Part shown: positions 24,501 to 34,152 of the stretch, piece by piece
Layout of the letters: every line of letters starts with the position of its first letter
Position numbering within the stretch: position 1 is the stretch's first letter
NCBI GenBank assembly: GCA_000320605.2
Contig: KB445805.1
Span: forward strand, 653,095 to 717,094
Source: Gelatoporia subvermispora B
Lineage: Eukaryota; Basidiomycota; Agaricomycetes; Polyporales; Gelatoporiaceae
Direction of reading: 5' to 3'
DNA: 64,000 bases
The notes under the pieces: model-generated
The model's database searches: none
What the model saw: the letters and a program-made list of their open reading frames with translations, nothing else
What the model was told of the DNA's origin: nothing
Position numbers and translations under genes: made by a program

Positions 24501-25222
24501 TCACATGGTCTTCCTGCGTTTGTCGCCGCGTGTGTCGAGGTGTGCTGAGCCAGCGGCAGTGTCTGATATGGCACGTTTGCGATTGTTCTTGTTGCGCGGC
24601 TTGCGGACAGGCGGCATGGGCGAAGACTGGCAATCGAGGCAGTCGGGCTCACTGTACGGCTCCGGATCGTATTCATAGGTGGCTGTATGCGCCTGGAGGA
24701 TGGTCTGCGTCTCGACAGCGAGATCCCGTAGCCTCTTGACATCGTGGAACGTCTGGCGTAGTTCCTCTTGAAGGCGAAGAGAGCTTTGGAGGTGGTAATC
24801 CTGATGCTCGCCGATGTGGGGCTCGCGAACGCGGGCGCGTCTGTCAATGATGTCGCATATCTTCGAGTTGTCTGAGTATCGAGGTGGCCCTTCCAACTCG
24901 TCTAGTTGTGAATCGTCGAGGCGACAGTCACACCGGTTGTCGTGCACCTCAATGAGGTCGTCATTGACAGCCCCGCGCTCCTCGTGGTGAGCGGAACGGG
25001 TGTGGTGACGGACAAGCTCTGCAATGAGAGTGTCGAATTTGTGTTTAATCTTGGTTTTGATTAGACGATTCTCTCCGAGCATCGATATTGCTTGGCGCAG
25101 GTTATTCATGAATTGAATACGCTGTAGGCACGCGAGGTTGAGTAGCACCTGGTTGCATATTGGCATGGTCTTACGAGCTCGGGATCCTTGTACCAGGGGT
25201 CGGTTATGGGATTGTATGGCAT
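24501..25222 (-). CDS. Transposon-borne accessory protein, minus strand, coiled coil
   Basis: Spliced from ATG 25222: MPYNPITDPWYKDPEL joins over a 53-nt intron (25122-25174) to RIQFMNNLRQAISMLGENRL, ending with stop at 24501. About 220 residues, mainly charged and helical (SLRLQEELRQTFHDVKRLRD), with a middle His/Asp/Cys-containing part (RHHTRSAHHEE, DNRCDCRLDD) and a basic tail (KPRNKNNRKR, GDKRRKTM) that could be a nuclear signal. No domain recognised. By position it resembles the second, DNA-binding protein that CACTA elements carry beside the transposase, but no sequence similarity to plant TnpA is claimed. Confidence 0.6.
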
Positions 25223-25411
25223 ATCAATACAAACAATGTGTTGAAGCAAGTGGAGAAGTAGACTGGACCGGGTGGGACAGCACAGAAGGACTTGGAGGGC
25301 ATCGGGCTGGAGCACAGCACCAGAATAGGCAAGTGTCTCCATGAGAAGCAATTACCGCTCCAGATTAGGAAAGTGTCCGACTTAGACTTTCTCCATCACC
25401 ATCATCTCGAC

Positions 25412-27557
25412 ATGAGTGCGCCCTCGTCTGGTTCTGGTTCTCCTTTTATTGCAGATACTTTTTTATCTTCTTCTTCTTCTGGTGACCTCTGTCGTGCAAA
25501 TGCGCCGGCAGTCGTGCAGCTGGGTGCGAGCAATTCTCAGTGCCATGTAGACTCCTCGCTAGCCCCTATTTCGAGTGGTGATCTTGGCTCCAGTTCTTTT
25601 CACTTGCAATCCCCGTTCGATTATCAACAAAATGTTTATTCTGGAGTGCGTAATGCAGTTGTCCAACGACATGGCTCGTACGGTGCTACTGGACGAGGCT
25701 CGGAGGAGGGTGCACCGCGGGCAGACAGGAGGTACACAGCGTGCCAAGCGGGGGCAGAGAATGAGGTAATGGCTATATATGAATGAACACGCGATGCTGA
25801 TGCACTGTTGCAGAGCTTTGTGTTGACGCATGACATGCATGATAACGTGGTAACGTGCATGCAGAACGAGGTGTATGCGTCGCTCCTACAGCGAGCCAGT
25901 GCCGCTGAGTCGAAATACGCGGCCCTGAAAGCAGAACATGACGCACTGAGGTAAGTGATCGACTATATGCGCTCGAAAACTGACGTACATGTGCATATAC
26001 GAGCAGGTTGGCACATCAGAAGCTGTTGGAGACAGTCCCCGGCAAATTGTCAGACACGCTGCGAAGGGAAGACTTTCCTAACGTGACGTACTGGATTCAA
26101 GAGGATTGGAAGCAACGAGACAAATCAGACGAGCTACTTTTGGATGCCTCAAGCGCAAGACAACGTGGAAAGGCACGCGCCGCGAAGAATATCAATGTGA
26201 TGATGACTTTCGTCCAGACGGAAGAGGGTCAGGCAGTCAGTGGATTCTATGCGACGAACATGCGCCGCAAAGCACGGAAGATCTGGGTGCAATGGAAGCA
26301 CGACAAGAAGTTGATGCCCAAATGGTCTCAGATTGCGCCGCCGCAGCTGGCCTTCTTCGAGATGAGCATGGAATCCGAGTTCCCTGAATTGAAATTATGC
26401 GCTCACCATTGGAAATGCCACGAGGTCGCTAGGATAAGCTACCCGAACTTCATTAGGGGGTTGCGCAATCAGGAGAACAAGCGCGAAGGGGTTATCGATG
26501 AAGTTGAAACCTCATCTGAGGATGGCGACGCGGGAATGTCTGTCGAGGTAGCAGGTCACCAGAAGCGTCGCGGTGCGGCCAGCAAGAGCACTCGGCCGGT
26601 CAAGAAGCTACGTGCAAACGAAGAGGCCGATGTCGGAGTGGTGGCGCATCCAGTCACAACGAGATTGATTGTGGCGCCACAGGAGGCTGTCGCTGATGGT
26701 GAGTGACATCAGGAATGTAGTACGAAGCTGATGGGAAGTAGTCGCAGCGTCGCAGAGTCTTGCGATACCAGAGGAGGTCGTGTTAGGGGACAGTACCGCG
26801 GAGAATATGCCGATGCAGGTTGATGTCTGCGAGAACGTCGACGAGAGCGAAGCGATTTTGACACACAAGCGACAAGCACGACCCCAGTACCAGGCAGACA
26901 AGGAGAACGCGACAGGAGATATCGAGGCCCCGGGAGAGATTCGCCCAGTGAGGATAGTGACTCCGGTGAGTGCGAGGATTGTTCCAAGCGTAGCTATCTG
27001 ACATATCTCGCAGATCGTGAATCCGTTGGCCAGTTCAAGCGGGAACGGTAAGGAGTATGGCATCCGAGCAAGACGGGAGAGTCTTGTAACACAGAACGTC
27101 GGGAGAGAAGCTGCACCAGGTGAGTGATGTGTGTAGACTGTATGACATGTTTAACCGGTTTGTCCTGTGTTAACAGGTCGAGACGTGGTACAAGAGGGAC
27201 CGTCGAAGAATTCTAACGAGAGGACGGCGGCAAGTGAGGGGACTCGAGGCTCTGAGAAAGTGAAATACAAGAGACCGAACGCGTCGTTGTCAGCGAAGTG
27301 AGTGTGATCGAATGCGATCTGTGTAACATGTCTGATTGTGTGTCGGTATAGAAACCTATACCTCATTGAGCTCGTCAAAGACGGCACGCGTATTACTGCA
27401 GAGGAGTTTGAGGAGATGTGGATCGGACTGGGAACGGACGGACAAAAGGTATGGTTGTGCACAATGTGTATTTGGTTCTAGCTAATCTACAGTGATACAG
27501 GATTACGCGGATGCGAGCAAACGTGCAAAAACTGACAAAAAGACGGCTAAAGCGTAG
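25412..27557 (+). CDS. Transposon-borne accessory protein, plus strand
   Basis: Head-to-head with the minus-strand accessory gene; only about 190 bp lie between the starts. The first exon (ATG 25412) is Ser/Gly-rich (MSAPSSGSGSPF). In-phase joins lead to a coiled-coil part (SAAESKYAALKAEHDALR) and a conserved-looking block (FPNVTYWIQEDWKQRDKS, FVQTEEGQAVSGFYATNMRR, HHWKCHEVARISYPNF). Later exons are disordered with basic patches (KRRGAASKSTRPVKKLR) and end NLYLIELVKDG ... WIGLGTDGQK | DYADASKRAKTDKKTAKA, stop TAG at 27555. About eight exons. The middle block resembles proteins often seen near tnp2 transposases in mushrooms (memory-based; weak). Probably nuclear; function unknown. Confidence 0.65.
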
Positions 27558-27689
27558 GCGGCGTAGGTCGGGAGAGGACGGTGCGAAGATGACGGGTCAG
27601 TGGGTGCGAGGGGGATGTGGGACACGAGGGAGCAGAGGGACAGCGGTGAGTGGTGCGTAGAGCGAGGGCGGAGCGCAGGGGACGGCCGT

Positions 27690-27757
27690 GGACCGAGTGA
27701 GGGCGGGGGCGGCGGGGCGGCGGGGGGCGGGGCGGGGCGGGGCGGGGCGGGGCGCTG
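27690..27757 (+). repeat. G-rich tract with (GGGGC)n, potential G-quadruplex
   Basis: From about 27700 the plus strand reads GGGCGGGGGCGGCGGGGC and then at least five GGGGC units in a row. Many runs of three or more Gs are spaced by one base, which easily satisfies the G-quadruplex pattern. It lies just inside the right subterminal repeats of the transposon. Confidence 0.8.
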
Positions 27758-27777
27758 GTAGGACGATCACGTGTACA

Positions 27778-27815
27778 TCGAGTTGAGTCGAGTTGAATCG
27801 AGTTGAATCGAGTAA
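27778..27815 (+). repeat. Subterminal repeat array (TCGAGTTGAA)
   Basis: Four close copies of (A/G)TCGAGTTGA(A/G) in tandem. Related AATCGAGT or ACTCGATT motifs recur at both ends of the element (for example near 19923, 19972, 27870, 27936 and 28007). Such arrays are typical transposase-binding sites in CACTA-type elements. Confidence 0.7.
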
Positions 27816-27985
27816 TTTGGGCGTCATTGCGCAGTGCCTCGATGAGTTAGATCTGACTGCACTGAAAATAGATATGACTCGATTAATTAGATTGTACTTG
27901 AACGTACTAGATTTGACTAGGTAGCTATCTATTTAAATCGAGTATAGTCCCGCGAGAGAGGAATTAAGTCTATTATGTCAAATAA

Positions 27986-28035
27986 CTAGATTTAACTATG
28001 TCTAACTCGATTTAAAATCTGCGGCTTTTGACTGG
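27986..28035 (-). repeat. Right terminal inverted repeat
   Basis: The reverse complement starts CCAGTCAAAAGCCGCAGA and pairs with the left end at 19901-19950. It is followed directly by the second GGCTCATTC copy. Confidence 0.88.
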
Positions 28036-28044
28036 GGCTCATTC
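28036..28044. repeat. Right flanking direct repeat (target-site duplication)
   Basis: GGCTCATTC, identical to 19892-19900. Confidence 0.8.
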
Positions 28045-28169
28045 CTGAAGGCACAGCACAAATGATTAATCATAGAGTGATGCAACCTTCGTCTCCGGAC
28101 CCTCCTCGTACGGCGACGTCTGACCTGATGGGGCTCTTCAACGGTCGGCCAAACCATCGTTCAGCCAGA

Positions 28170-28400
28170 GACAGGATCATCCTTCTTCGTTCAAAAGGGG
28201 CAGCACGGCGGGCAATCCCAGCGTCTTCAGGCTCGTTCATTGTTGTACTAAGATCGCAGATGGTGCCGACCTGATTGGTACGAGATTCAGAGCTCTCTGT
28301 ATACTCATCCTGGGGACATTTCCGTCTGCGATATCAGCAGTATCAGTGCAGTACACATCTTGATCTTTTATTCCGGACTTCTCATTTTGTGATCACAGAT
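28170..28400 (-). pseudogene. Inverted fragment of the zinc-cluster gene (copy C)
   Basis: The reverse complement matches the middle exon of copy A: the run encoding HYIDSANSADKK...VGIIC aligns to a sequence here with frame-disrupting differences. The left part also matches the flank of copy B (AGGGGCAGCACGGCGGGCAAT versus 19155 onward). No intact reading frame remains. Confidence 0.55.
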
Positions 28401-28970
28401 GGGACAACTTCGCTTGTGCATTACGACGGCACTGTCCGAAAGCTTTCAACTGACTGAGATGTCTCTCCGTCTGGTAGCTCTTGAAGTTTTCTCAAGGGTC
28501 GTAGCAATCAATCACAGCATATCCGTGGCACGATTTGTCCGGCATTGCGAGACACAGAGTGTGAGATACCAAGAGTCGACGTCCAATTCATCCCATCAAA
28601 CGTGTTGTAGCCTGACTCGATTACTATCCGAATATAACGTCCGGAGATCCTGAGCGCTGGAATCCTTCCGCGCCTCCATCTGCTCAATGAAGCCCAGCCG
28701 ACGCGTGGCCGATTCACCGATGACTATTGTCCGTACCGTTATAGCGTTTCCATTCGAATTTGTGCCGTTATGATGCACATTTCCTCGGCTGATATCCTCT
28801 TTACCAGATCCCACGGCGTAGTCGTCTGGAACCCATGTGTGGCGTTGGAGGACGCCACAGTTACAAGCCGCCAGTCCGTACTACTCGACTCTTGCAATCT
28901 CCACTGGTCCATTCCGAACTTCAATTCTTCCCAAATGATTTCACCAGTCAAAAAAGATAGAGCTTCATTA

Positions 28971-30170
28971 ATGTCTCTCCTCAACGGGCCTCTGGTGGTC
29001 ACGCCAGAAGAGTTCTGGTCTTTGCCACGCCATTGTCAACAGCAGCTTCTAAATGAGGCCTCCGCAGAACGCTTGAATGCTGGAAGCGGGTTCCTCGACC
29101 CTAGCGTCGTACTGCATCCACAAGTGAGGCTCCAGTAGGACTTACCTAATCCCACGATGTTAAACCCCCTGCTCGACATCGCGCCCCAGATATACGAGTC
29201 ATGGAGGGTATGGGTAAGCCACCAATCTGCGCCGAGCCAGTACCTCTCAGTGGACGAGCATGTCCATAGACCAATAGCTTCCGCGCCTACGCTACATCGG
29301 TCCATCAAGTAGCCACCTCATCACCCAATCCCGATATGTCTGGTAAGTGATGATCGTCAACGCATCTGTCCAGTCTGCCTGACGACTCCACCAATAGGTG
29401 GGCGCTACATTAGTAGTGCAAAGGTAACAACAGAAATGGCCTCCGAGCAAGAGCGATCAGAATACTCTGACAATTTGCTCTATAAGGTCACTTTCATTTG
29501 CAACCTTCACATAGTAATGTAGCTCACACGCCGTCGGCGGTACAGATGGAGAATGGATCAAAGGTCGACCCCTCTCCCTCCCCGAAAGACGCAGAAATGA
29601 CTACCTCCGCAATTGGAAGAGGTGTGTAGTCTCAGTTCGCGCTCTCTCCACTTGAGAGTGGAAAATGAAGCGCCTCAGCAGGGTGCGTCCTAACAGGGAT
29701 GTCCAGGAGATCAAAGATCCTGAAACTGGGCACTTAACCCAAGATGACGAGAGGCGGACGATCTCGCGACAGATGCAGAGCTCAGAAATGCCGATGCGTC
29801 AAGGACACCAGTGGTAGTATGGGTAGACCAACGCCATGTGGGTGAGTTGTCGCTCTCAGGATTCGTTCTACACCACCGCAGACGTTCAGCCCCCTGCCCA
29901 ACCTCGAGGCAGACGGAGAACGAGAACTCTTCGTGTCCCTTCAGGCTCATATATGGATACTGGGCTCCTATTATTTCGGAACCATTGAACAACTCACTCA
30001 CCTCATGGCACAATTGTTTCGCGTTCACTGATTATCTGCTGCTTTGCAGAATGTGCTTGAAACTAGGAGAGCCCTGCTCCTATAACGACGTCATTGGGCC
30101 GGTTGGAAGACCTAGAAAGGGATCCAGTCGAAATAGTACTCGCCTTGTTAAGATGACATCCACTACCTGA
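28971..30170 (+). CDS. Small protein with C-terminal Zn2Cys6-like cluster, copy D (first Cys lost)
   Basis: Paralogue of copy A. The N-terminal exon (ATG 28971, or 28935) has LLNGPLVVTPEEFWSLPRH and ends at LHPQ. A middle exon near 29396-29500 reads GRYISSAKVTTEM ... FICNLHIV, aligning with HYIDSANS ... IICDLSIA of copy A. The zinc exon reads RSRDRCRAQKCRCVKD ... TPC and splices into GMCLKLGEPCSYND with the basic GRPRKGSSR, ending at TGA 30168-30170. The last five cysteines keep the family spacing. The first cysteine position is Arg (CGC at 29765-29767), one T-to-C change from TGC. The cluster may therefore not hold two zinc ions normally, and the copy may be decaying. Other exon joins are tentative. 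Confidence 0.55.
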
Positions 30171-30647
30171 AATTCGCTATACCCTACCCGGTCCTATCTG
30201 TTGTTCGGCTACATGTACTGTGAAATCCGCCAACTTCAGCACATCGACTTGATGTCAGTCTGGGAGGCTGGTCCCATGAATGCATGGCCAAAACAAAGAT
30301 GGCGCAGCGATGGCGTATGATCTCGAGCGAAGGGGATCAGAATTCACAACGCTGACCCGGGTCAGTGACAGCCTGGGGTCAACTCGCCTCTGAGCACACT
30401 CGTCACATGATAAGTGTCAGTGTGCGCGTGGGAATTCGACATTCGACTTCGGGATGTACTACCGCGTCGTCTGAGAAGACTGCTGACTGCCTTGTATGAT
30501 AGAGTTTGACAAGTGACGCCGCCTTACGTGGAATCGATGGCTTCTGTGCAGGGACTATATATGCTGTCGAGGGCTTTCTGTCGCGCAGCAAGTACACCCT
30601 GTCTTCATAAGCATCATTCACCCCTTCCCGCTGCCACTCTCGCGACA
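30171..30647. other. Promoter region of orphan copy 2
   Basis: No gene seen. Holds the upstream region of the next gene, including its likely TATA box. Confidence 0.4.
30556..30562 (+). promoter_or_regulatory. TATA box of orphan copy 2
   Basis: TATATAT in GGACTATATATGC lies about 90 bp upstream of the ATG at 30648, a usual distance for fungal genes with a short 5' UTR. Confidence 0.45.
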
Positions 30648-31926
30648 ATGACTCAACACCTTCCGCCTCCGCCTGACAAAAGGGAGTTGGAGGAAGTCAG
30701 GAGCAGTTTCAGCACCCTTATCTCTGACCACGAGGATGTCAGAGCGCTCTTCACATCCGTCGCGGCTCGGCTCAAAGAGTCTCCGGATATTGATGAGTCA
30801 TTCCAGCAGGAATGGGAGGCGTTGAGGAAAGTTAGTATCAGATGTGATCCTGGACGTGATGCGGCCCAGTATTGATTTGGAGCGAAGAGGTACAACAGAC
30901 TTTATACGCATTCACAGAGGAGCGCTGGCACGTGCGCAACGTTATTCAATGGTGAGTACATTAATTTTGTATCTTCATAGATAATACTTATGCTCTGGTG
31001 ACCTTAGAGTATATCAGCACATTGGTGCCTGGCCAAAATGAAGAGCTGCTGAACGATTTCCTCTCAGTGAGTGACCATCATCGGGGTCAACGGAGCAGCC
31101 ACTCATGGGGTATTTCGAGACCATTCCTGATCGCACCGCTGAGGCCCAACAGCTATCATCTGATTTTGGGGGTCTTGTTCACAGTATTGGGGTTTTCCAG
31201 CTTAGGGTAGCGAATGTACTACAACCTACTGGTGCATGGGCGATGATCTGCGGTCACGTGAAAGAGTAAGTTTGACTCGACCTCATCGACCGATATCACG
31301 CGATTTAACATCCACTCGAACTAGACTGTGGCAGGTTATTGAGTTACACAAAGACACTCCACATAATCTGATATTATTTCTGCAGGCAATATACAATCTG
31401 GTGATTCGATTAGTTGACCGCGCACGGCGATTCATCTCTGGTATTGGAGCTCTCGAGTTCTCTTGCTGTGCGTCTTCTATTCGCTGCAATCATTCTGTGC
31501 TCATGTGGTGGTTCTACGCGCATATAGTCAGACATACTATCGAGATTGAGCTACCCGAATGTAAGCGGCACTCCTGTATATTGGCCACGGGAGAATTGAC
31601 AGCATTCTTCCATGCAGATTCGCGTTTGCAGTCGGGTCAAGTCCAGTCTCCCAGAACATTGAATGGGGAGATCCAAGCAGATACCGCTCTTCTCATTAGA
31701 AACCTGAACGGCTTTCAAGGCGCATGGCACCTCCTTTGGATGCACTGCTCCCATCTACGCTCCTCTAGGGCTAAGGTGAGTTTACGCTGTTGCAAGTGAC
31801 AGCGCTTACTGATTGTGTCGATAGTACGGCCCCAGGATACTCGCCGAGATGATGACCGTGTATGGCGAGCCCTTGAACCTTTTAATTGAATGTCTTTCCG
31901 CGTTTTCCAGGGGCAAACAACCTTGA
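30648..31926 (+). CDS. Orphan coiled-coil protein, GAWH family, copy 2
   Basis: Paralogue of 12875-14287. Exon 1 starts MTQHLPPPPDKRELEEVRSS and continues with a charged helical stretch to EWEALRK. Then come RYNRLYTHSQRSAGTC, EYISTLVPGQNEELLNDFLS, TIPDRTAEAQ with FQLRVA and TGAWA, then NGFQGAWHLLWMHCSHL. The last exon ends LLIECLSAFSRGKQP, TGA at 31924-31926. Intron positions in the first four exons and the last intron match copy 1. The segment from about 31266 to 31615 (IYNLVIRLVDRARR ... FSCC) aligns to copy 1, but its junctions are unclear. The copies are strongly diverged, keeping mainly the spaced motifs, so the duplication is old. Function unknown. Confidence 0.68.
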
Positions 31927-32836
31927 TCGACAGTCCATTGTTATCGTATCTCAGTTTAAGTCGCTTTTGTTCCTGCAATCATTTTCGCAAGCCCGGACAT
32001 GTACAATACTGTCTCGTTTGTCGCGCCCTTTTTCTCATTTGTCTTGTATTTGTAATATGTTCTGTTTGGACGGTTCGGAACGGAAAAGAGACTCGTCTGA
32101 ATATGATATCTTCCCAAAGTGCAGTGTCTGCTTGAGTACGTGGGCACTAAGTCCAAGCATATCGTGCGTGCGCACATCAGTATGTCCTCGTGTTCGCTAT
32201 TGCAGTGAGGGTATCTTGATGTGGGAGAGTTCGAGCCGGCAAGGCGGGTCAGCCACACCGGTCTATTGGTCGCTGTAATGAATTGCGATCCTAGCTAATT
32301 GCACAGTGCAGATTCGATGTACGATAATCTACTCTCACAGCCCATTATGGGTTGCAGTGCCACTATCATGCGAGCAGAATTACACCGAGACGTTTAGTAT
32401 TACAGTGTACGGGTCAATATGGCCATGACTTCGCTTTCGCGAACACGAGGACATCAAATCAGACCGAAAGCTCCATATTTGGTCTGATCTCGCGGGAAGG
32501 GTACAATTGAAGATGTCCAGTGCATTGTCTCACACAGCGGACCATGTGCATGAGGCAGGGCAGCCACAGGTTCTCGACAGAACTCATGTAGAACATGCCT
32601 TCGCGTATTCAAAGAGACGGAGGATTACTTGCTTTGTCTGAGTTCGCATATATATCGTCCGATCATGACATGCGTCGCCCATGCTCCTTCTACCTGTGAT
32701 GGCGGTCTACTGCCGTGCAGCGCCAGGCCAATTAACCCGTTTGACTGAAAGATATAGGGACGCACCACCGTTACTGCAATGATTATCACATCTCCTGTGC
32801 TCCATATCCCGACCATTCCGACCGTAGCATCCTTTG
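31927..32836. other. Intergenic, no gene seen
   Basis: Only short unmatched frames. The AT-rich 32040-32110 stretch is probably 3' UTR. Nothing else recognisable. Confidence 0.4.
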
Positions 32837-34152
32837 ATGGTTTCCGAGCTCCCGGTGTTTTCGAACGACGCCGACTTGCACCGATGGCTCATTAGGTATA
32901 TGGTTATAGAAAATGAGATCTGTACATACGAAGAGGCGGTCGAGATCTACGCCCGGGCGAAGAATATGTCTGAGGAAGAGACAAGCCGCATGTGCTACGA
33001 GTGTTGCCGCGACATGGGATGGTCGCACGAGGAGGCGTACAAGGCCTCTTATCCTGCTTCTAGGCTGGTGGGTCCATTACATGCCTCGAGTCAGGGAAGC
33101 ACATCCTCAAACCAGGTAAGCACACCTCTACCCGCTGCCATCTAGTGATCTCCGAGCATCTTGCTAACTACGCGTAACTAGGCTCTGCACATGTCAGTGG
33201 TATCACAACAGCAAACGAGAGACTCAAATGTCCTGGGCAATGTTTATCATCGCGCAAGTCAGCGTCCCAGCGATGCTGAAAACAACACAAATATCGATGC
33301 ACCAGCTAACACGGTGTTGCAAGAGCATGAACATCCACATGAGTTGGTCAGAAATATCTGCATCATTTCCAGCAACGAATTCGCTATTGACGGATTTCAG
33401 CAGCCATGGCAGCCACATCATAAGGTCACTCTCCCCATTCGTCCCTCTTCGCAGCGGGGCGCACGCCAGTGGGCTATGCATTCCGGTAGCTTCACGTACG
33501 CGGGTACGTTGGTACGGCACTATAAGAGCATCTAGACTCACCTCAGTCTGATAGACCTCGCTGTAGGAAACAGGCATCCGCGGATGGCGCACCCGATGCT
33601 TGATAGTCACACTCTGCTTCCTGTGGCGTCGCACGCGGTGTATGGGGACAGCTACACGGCGACTCAAGGTCAGTAGATCAGAACGGATTCGGCACGTATC
33701 TGCTGACGGGTCATCCTCGTAGAACCGGCGATCCACGATCGAAGAATTCAGAGTACGGACTCTCGAACGCGGCGCCGGCCCCAAGAAGCCGCGATAGAAT
33801 ATCCTAGGCGGTGGGAAGAAGGTGAGTAACATATTACAGAACAATGCAAAGGCTTACATCTCCATACACGATTCAAACAGAGCCGTCACACGCCGGTCCA
33901 TCCCAGTCACAATACCAGGTAGCTCAAGGATCATCAGGACCAGTTGGTCGTAATTCGACAATACTTCGATTCCGAGCCATTGCTCCTCGGCCACCGGAGC
34001 AAAGACCTTCTCATACAGAACATATTAGGTCTGCATTCCAATCTCGTGGCGCACTAACACAGCAGTCCGGTGTAGAGCAAGGTACGAAGACTCACAGAGT
34101 GGCCAGTACAATGCTAATGAGCTGCCCAGAACCACCTGCGACTTGTCGCTGA
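32837..34152 (+). CDS. Orphan multi-exon protein, N-terminal helical domain
   Basis: Starts at ATG 32837 (MVSELPVFSNDADLHRW). The first exon encodes a compact helical segment (TYEEAVEIYARAKNMSEEET, RMCYECCRDMGWSHEEAYKA) and splices at 33114. The following exons are low in hydrophobic residues and rich in Gln, Ser, Arg and Pro (QGSSGPVGRNSTILRF, IAPRPPEQRPSHTEH), so the rest is likely disordered. Joins at about 33506/33539, 33669/33722 and 33823/33884 keep the frame. The C-terminus is uncertain: TGA at 34152 is the first in-frame stop, but a splice at the CCCAG near 34130 could give other ends. No known domain recognised; the N-terminal part could be a small protein-binding or DNA-binding fold. 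Confidence 0.5.

Larger units (their letters stand above)
19901..28035 (+). mobile_element. Complete CACTA/tnp2-like DNA transposon, 8.1 kb
   Basis: Bounded by terminal inverted repeats (19901-19950 and 27986-28035) that match at about 46 of 50 positions, both beginning CCAGTCAAAAGCCGCAGA, and flanked by GGCTCATTC on both sides. Inside both ends, AATCGAGT/ACTCGATT-type motifs are repeated, as is common in subterminal regions of this class. It carries a spliced tnp2-like transposase, a 70-residue small protein, a minus-strand accessory protein and a larger plus-strand accessory protein. All four appear open, and the ends are nearly identical, so the insertion looks fairly recent. Classical CACTA elements begin with CACTA/G and make about 3-bp duplications, so both the CCAGTC end and a 7-9 bp duplication are unusual. 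Confidence 0.88.

Noticed and set aside
25149..25174. A 26-nt intron in the minus-strand accessory gene
   Set aside because: Too short to splice; using the next acceptor gives a normal 53-nt intron in the same frame.
19901..28035. KDZ-class transposon, because of the 7-9 bp duplication
   Set aside because: The protein matches the tnp2/Transposase_21 pattern (GAQLYRSKKSDCW, NLPPELRYK, IPGPN) and not what I know of KDZ transposases. The duplication length is kept as an anomaly.
29711..30028. Minus-strand ORF of 105 codons
   Set aside because: It is antisense to the zinc-cluster exons of copy D, which carry a recognisable motif.
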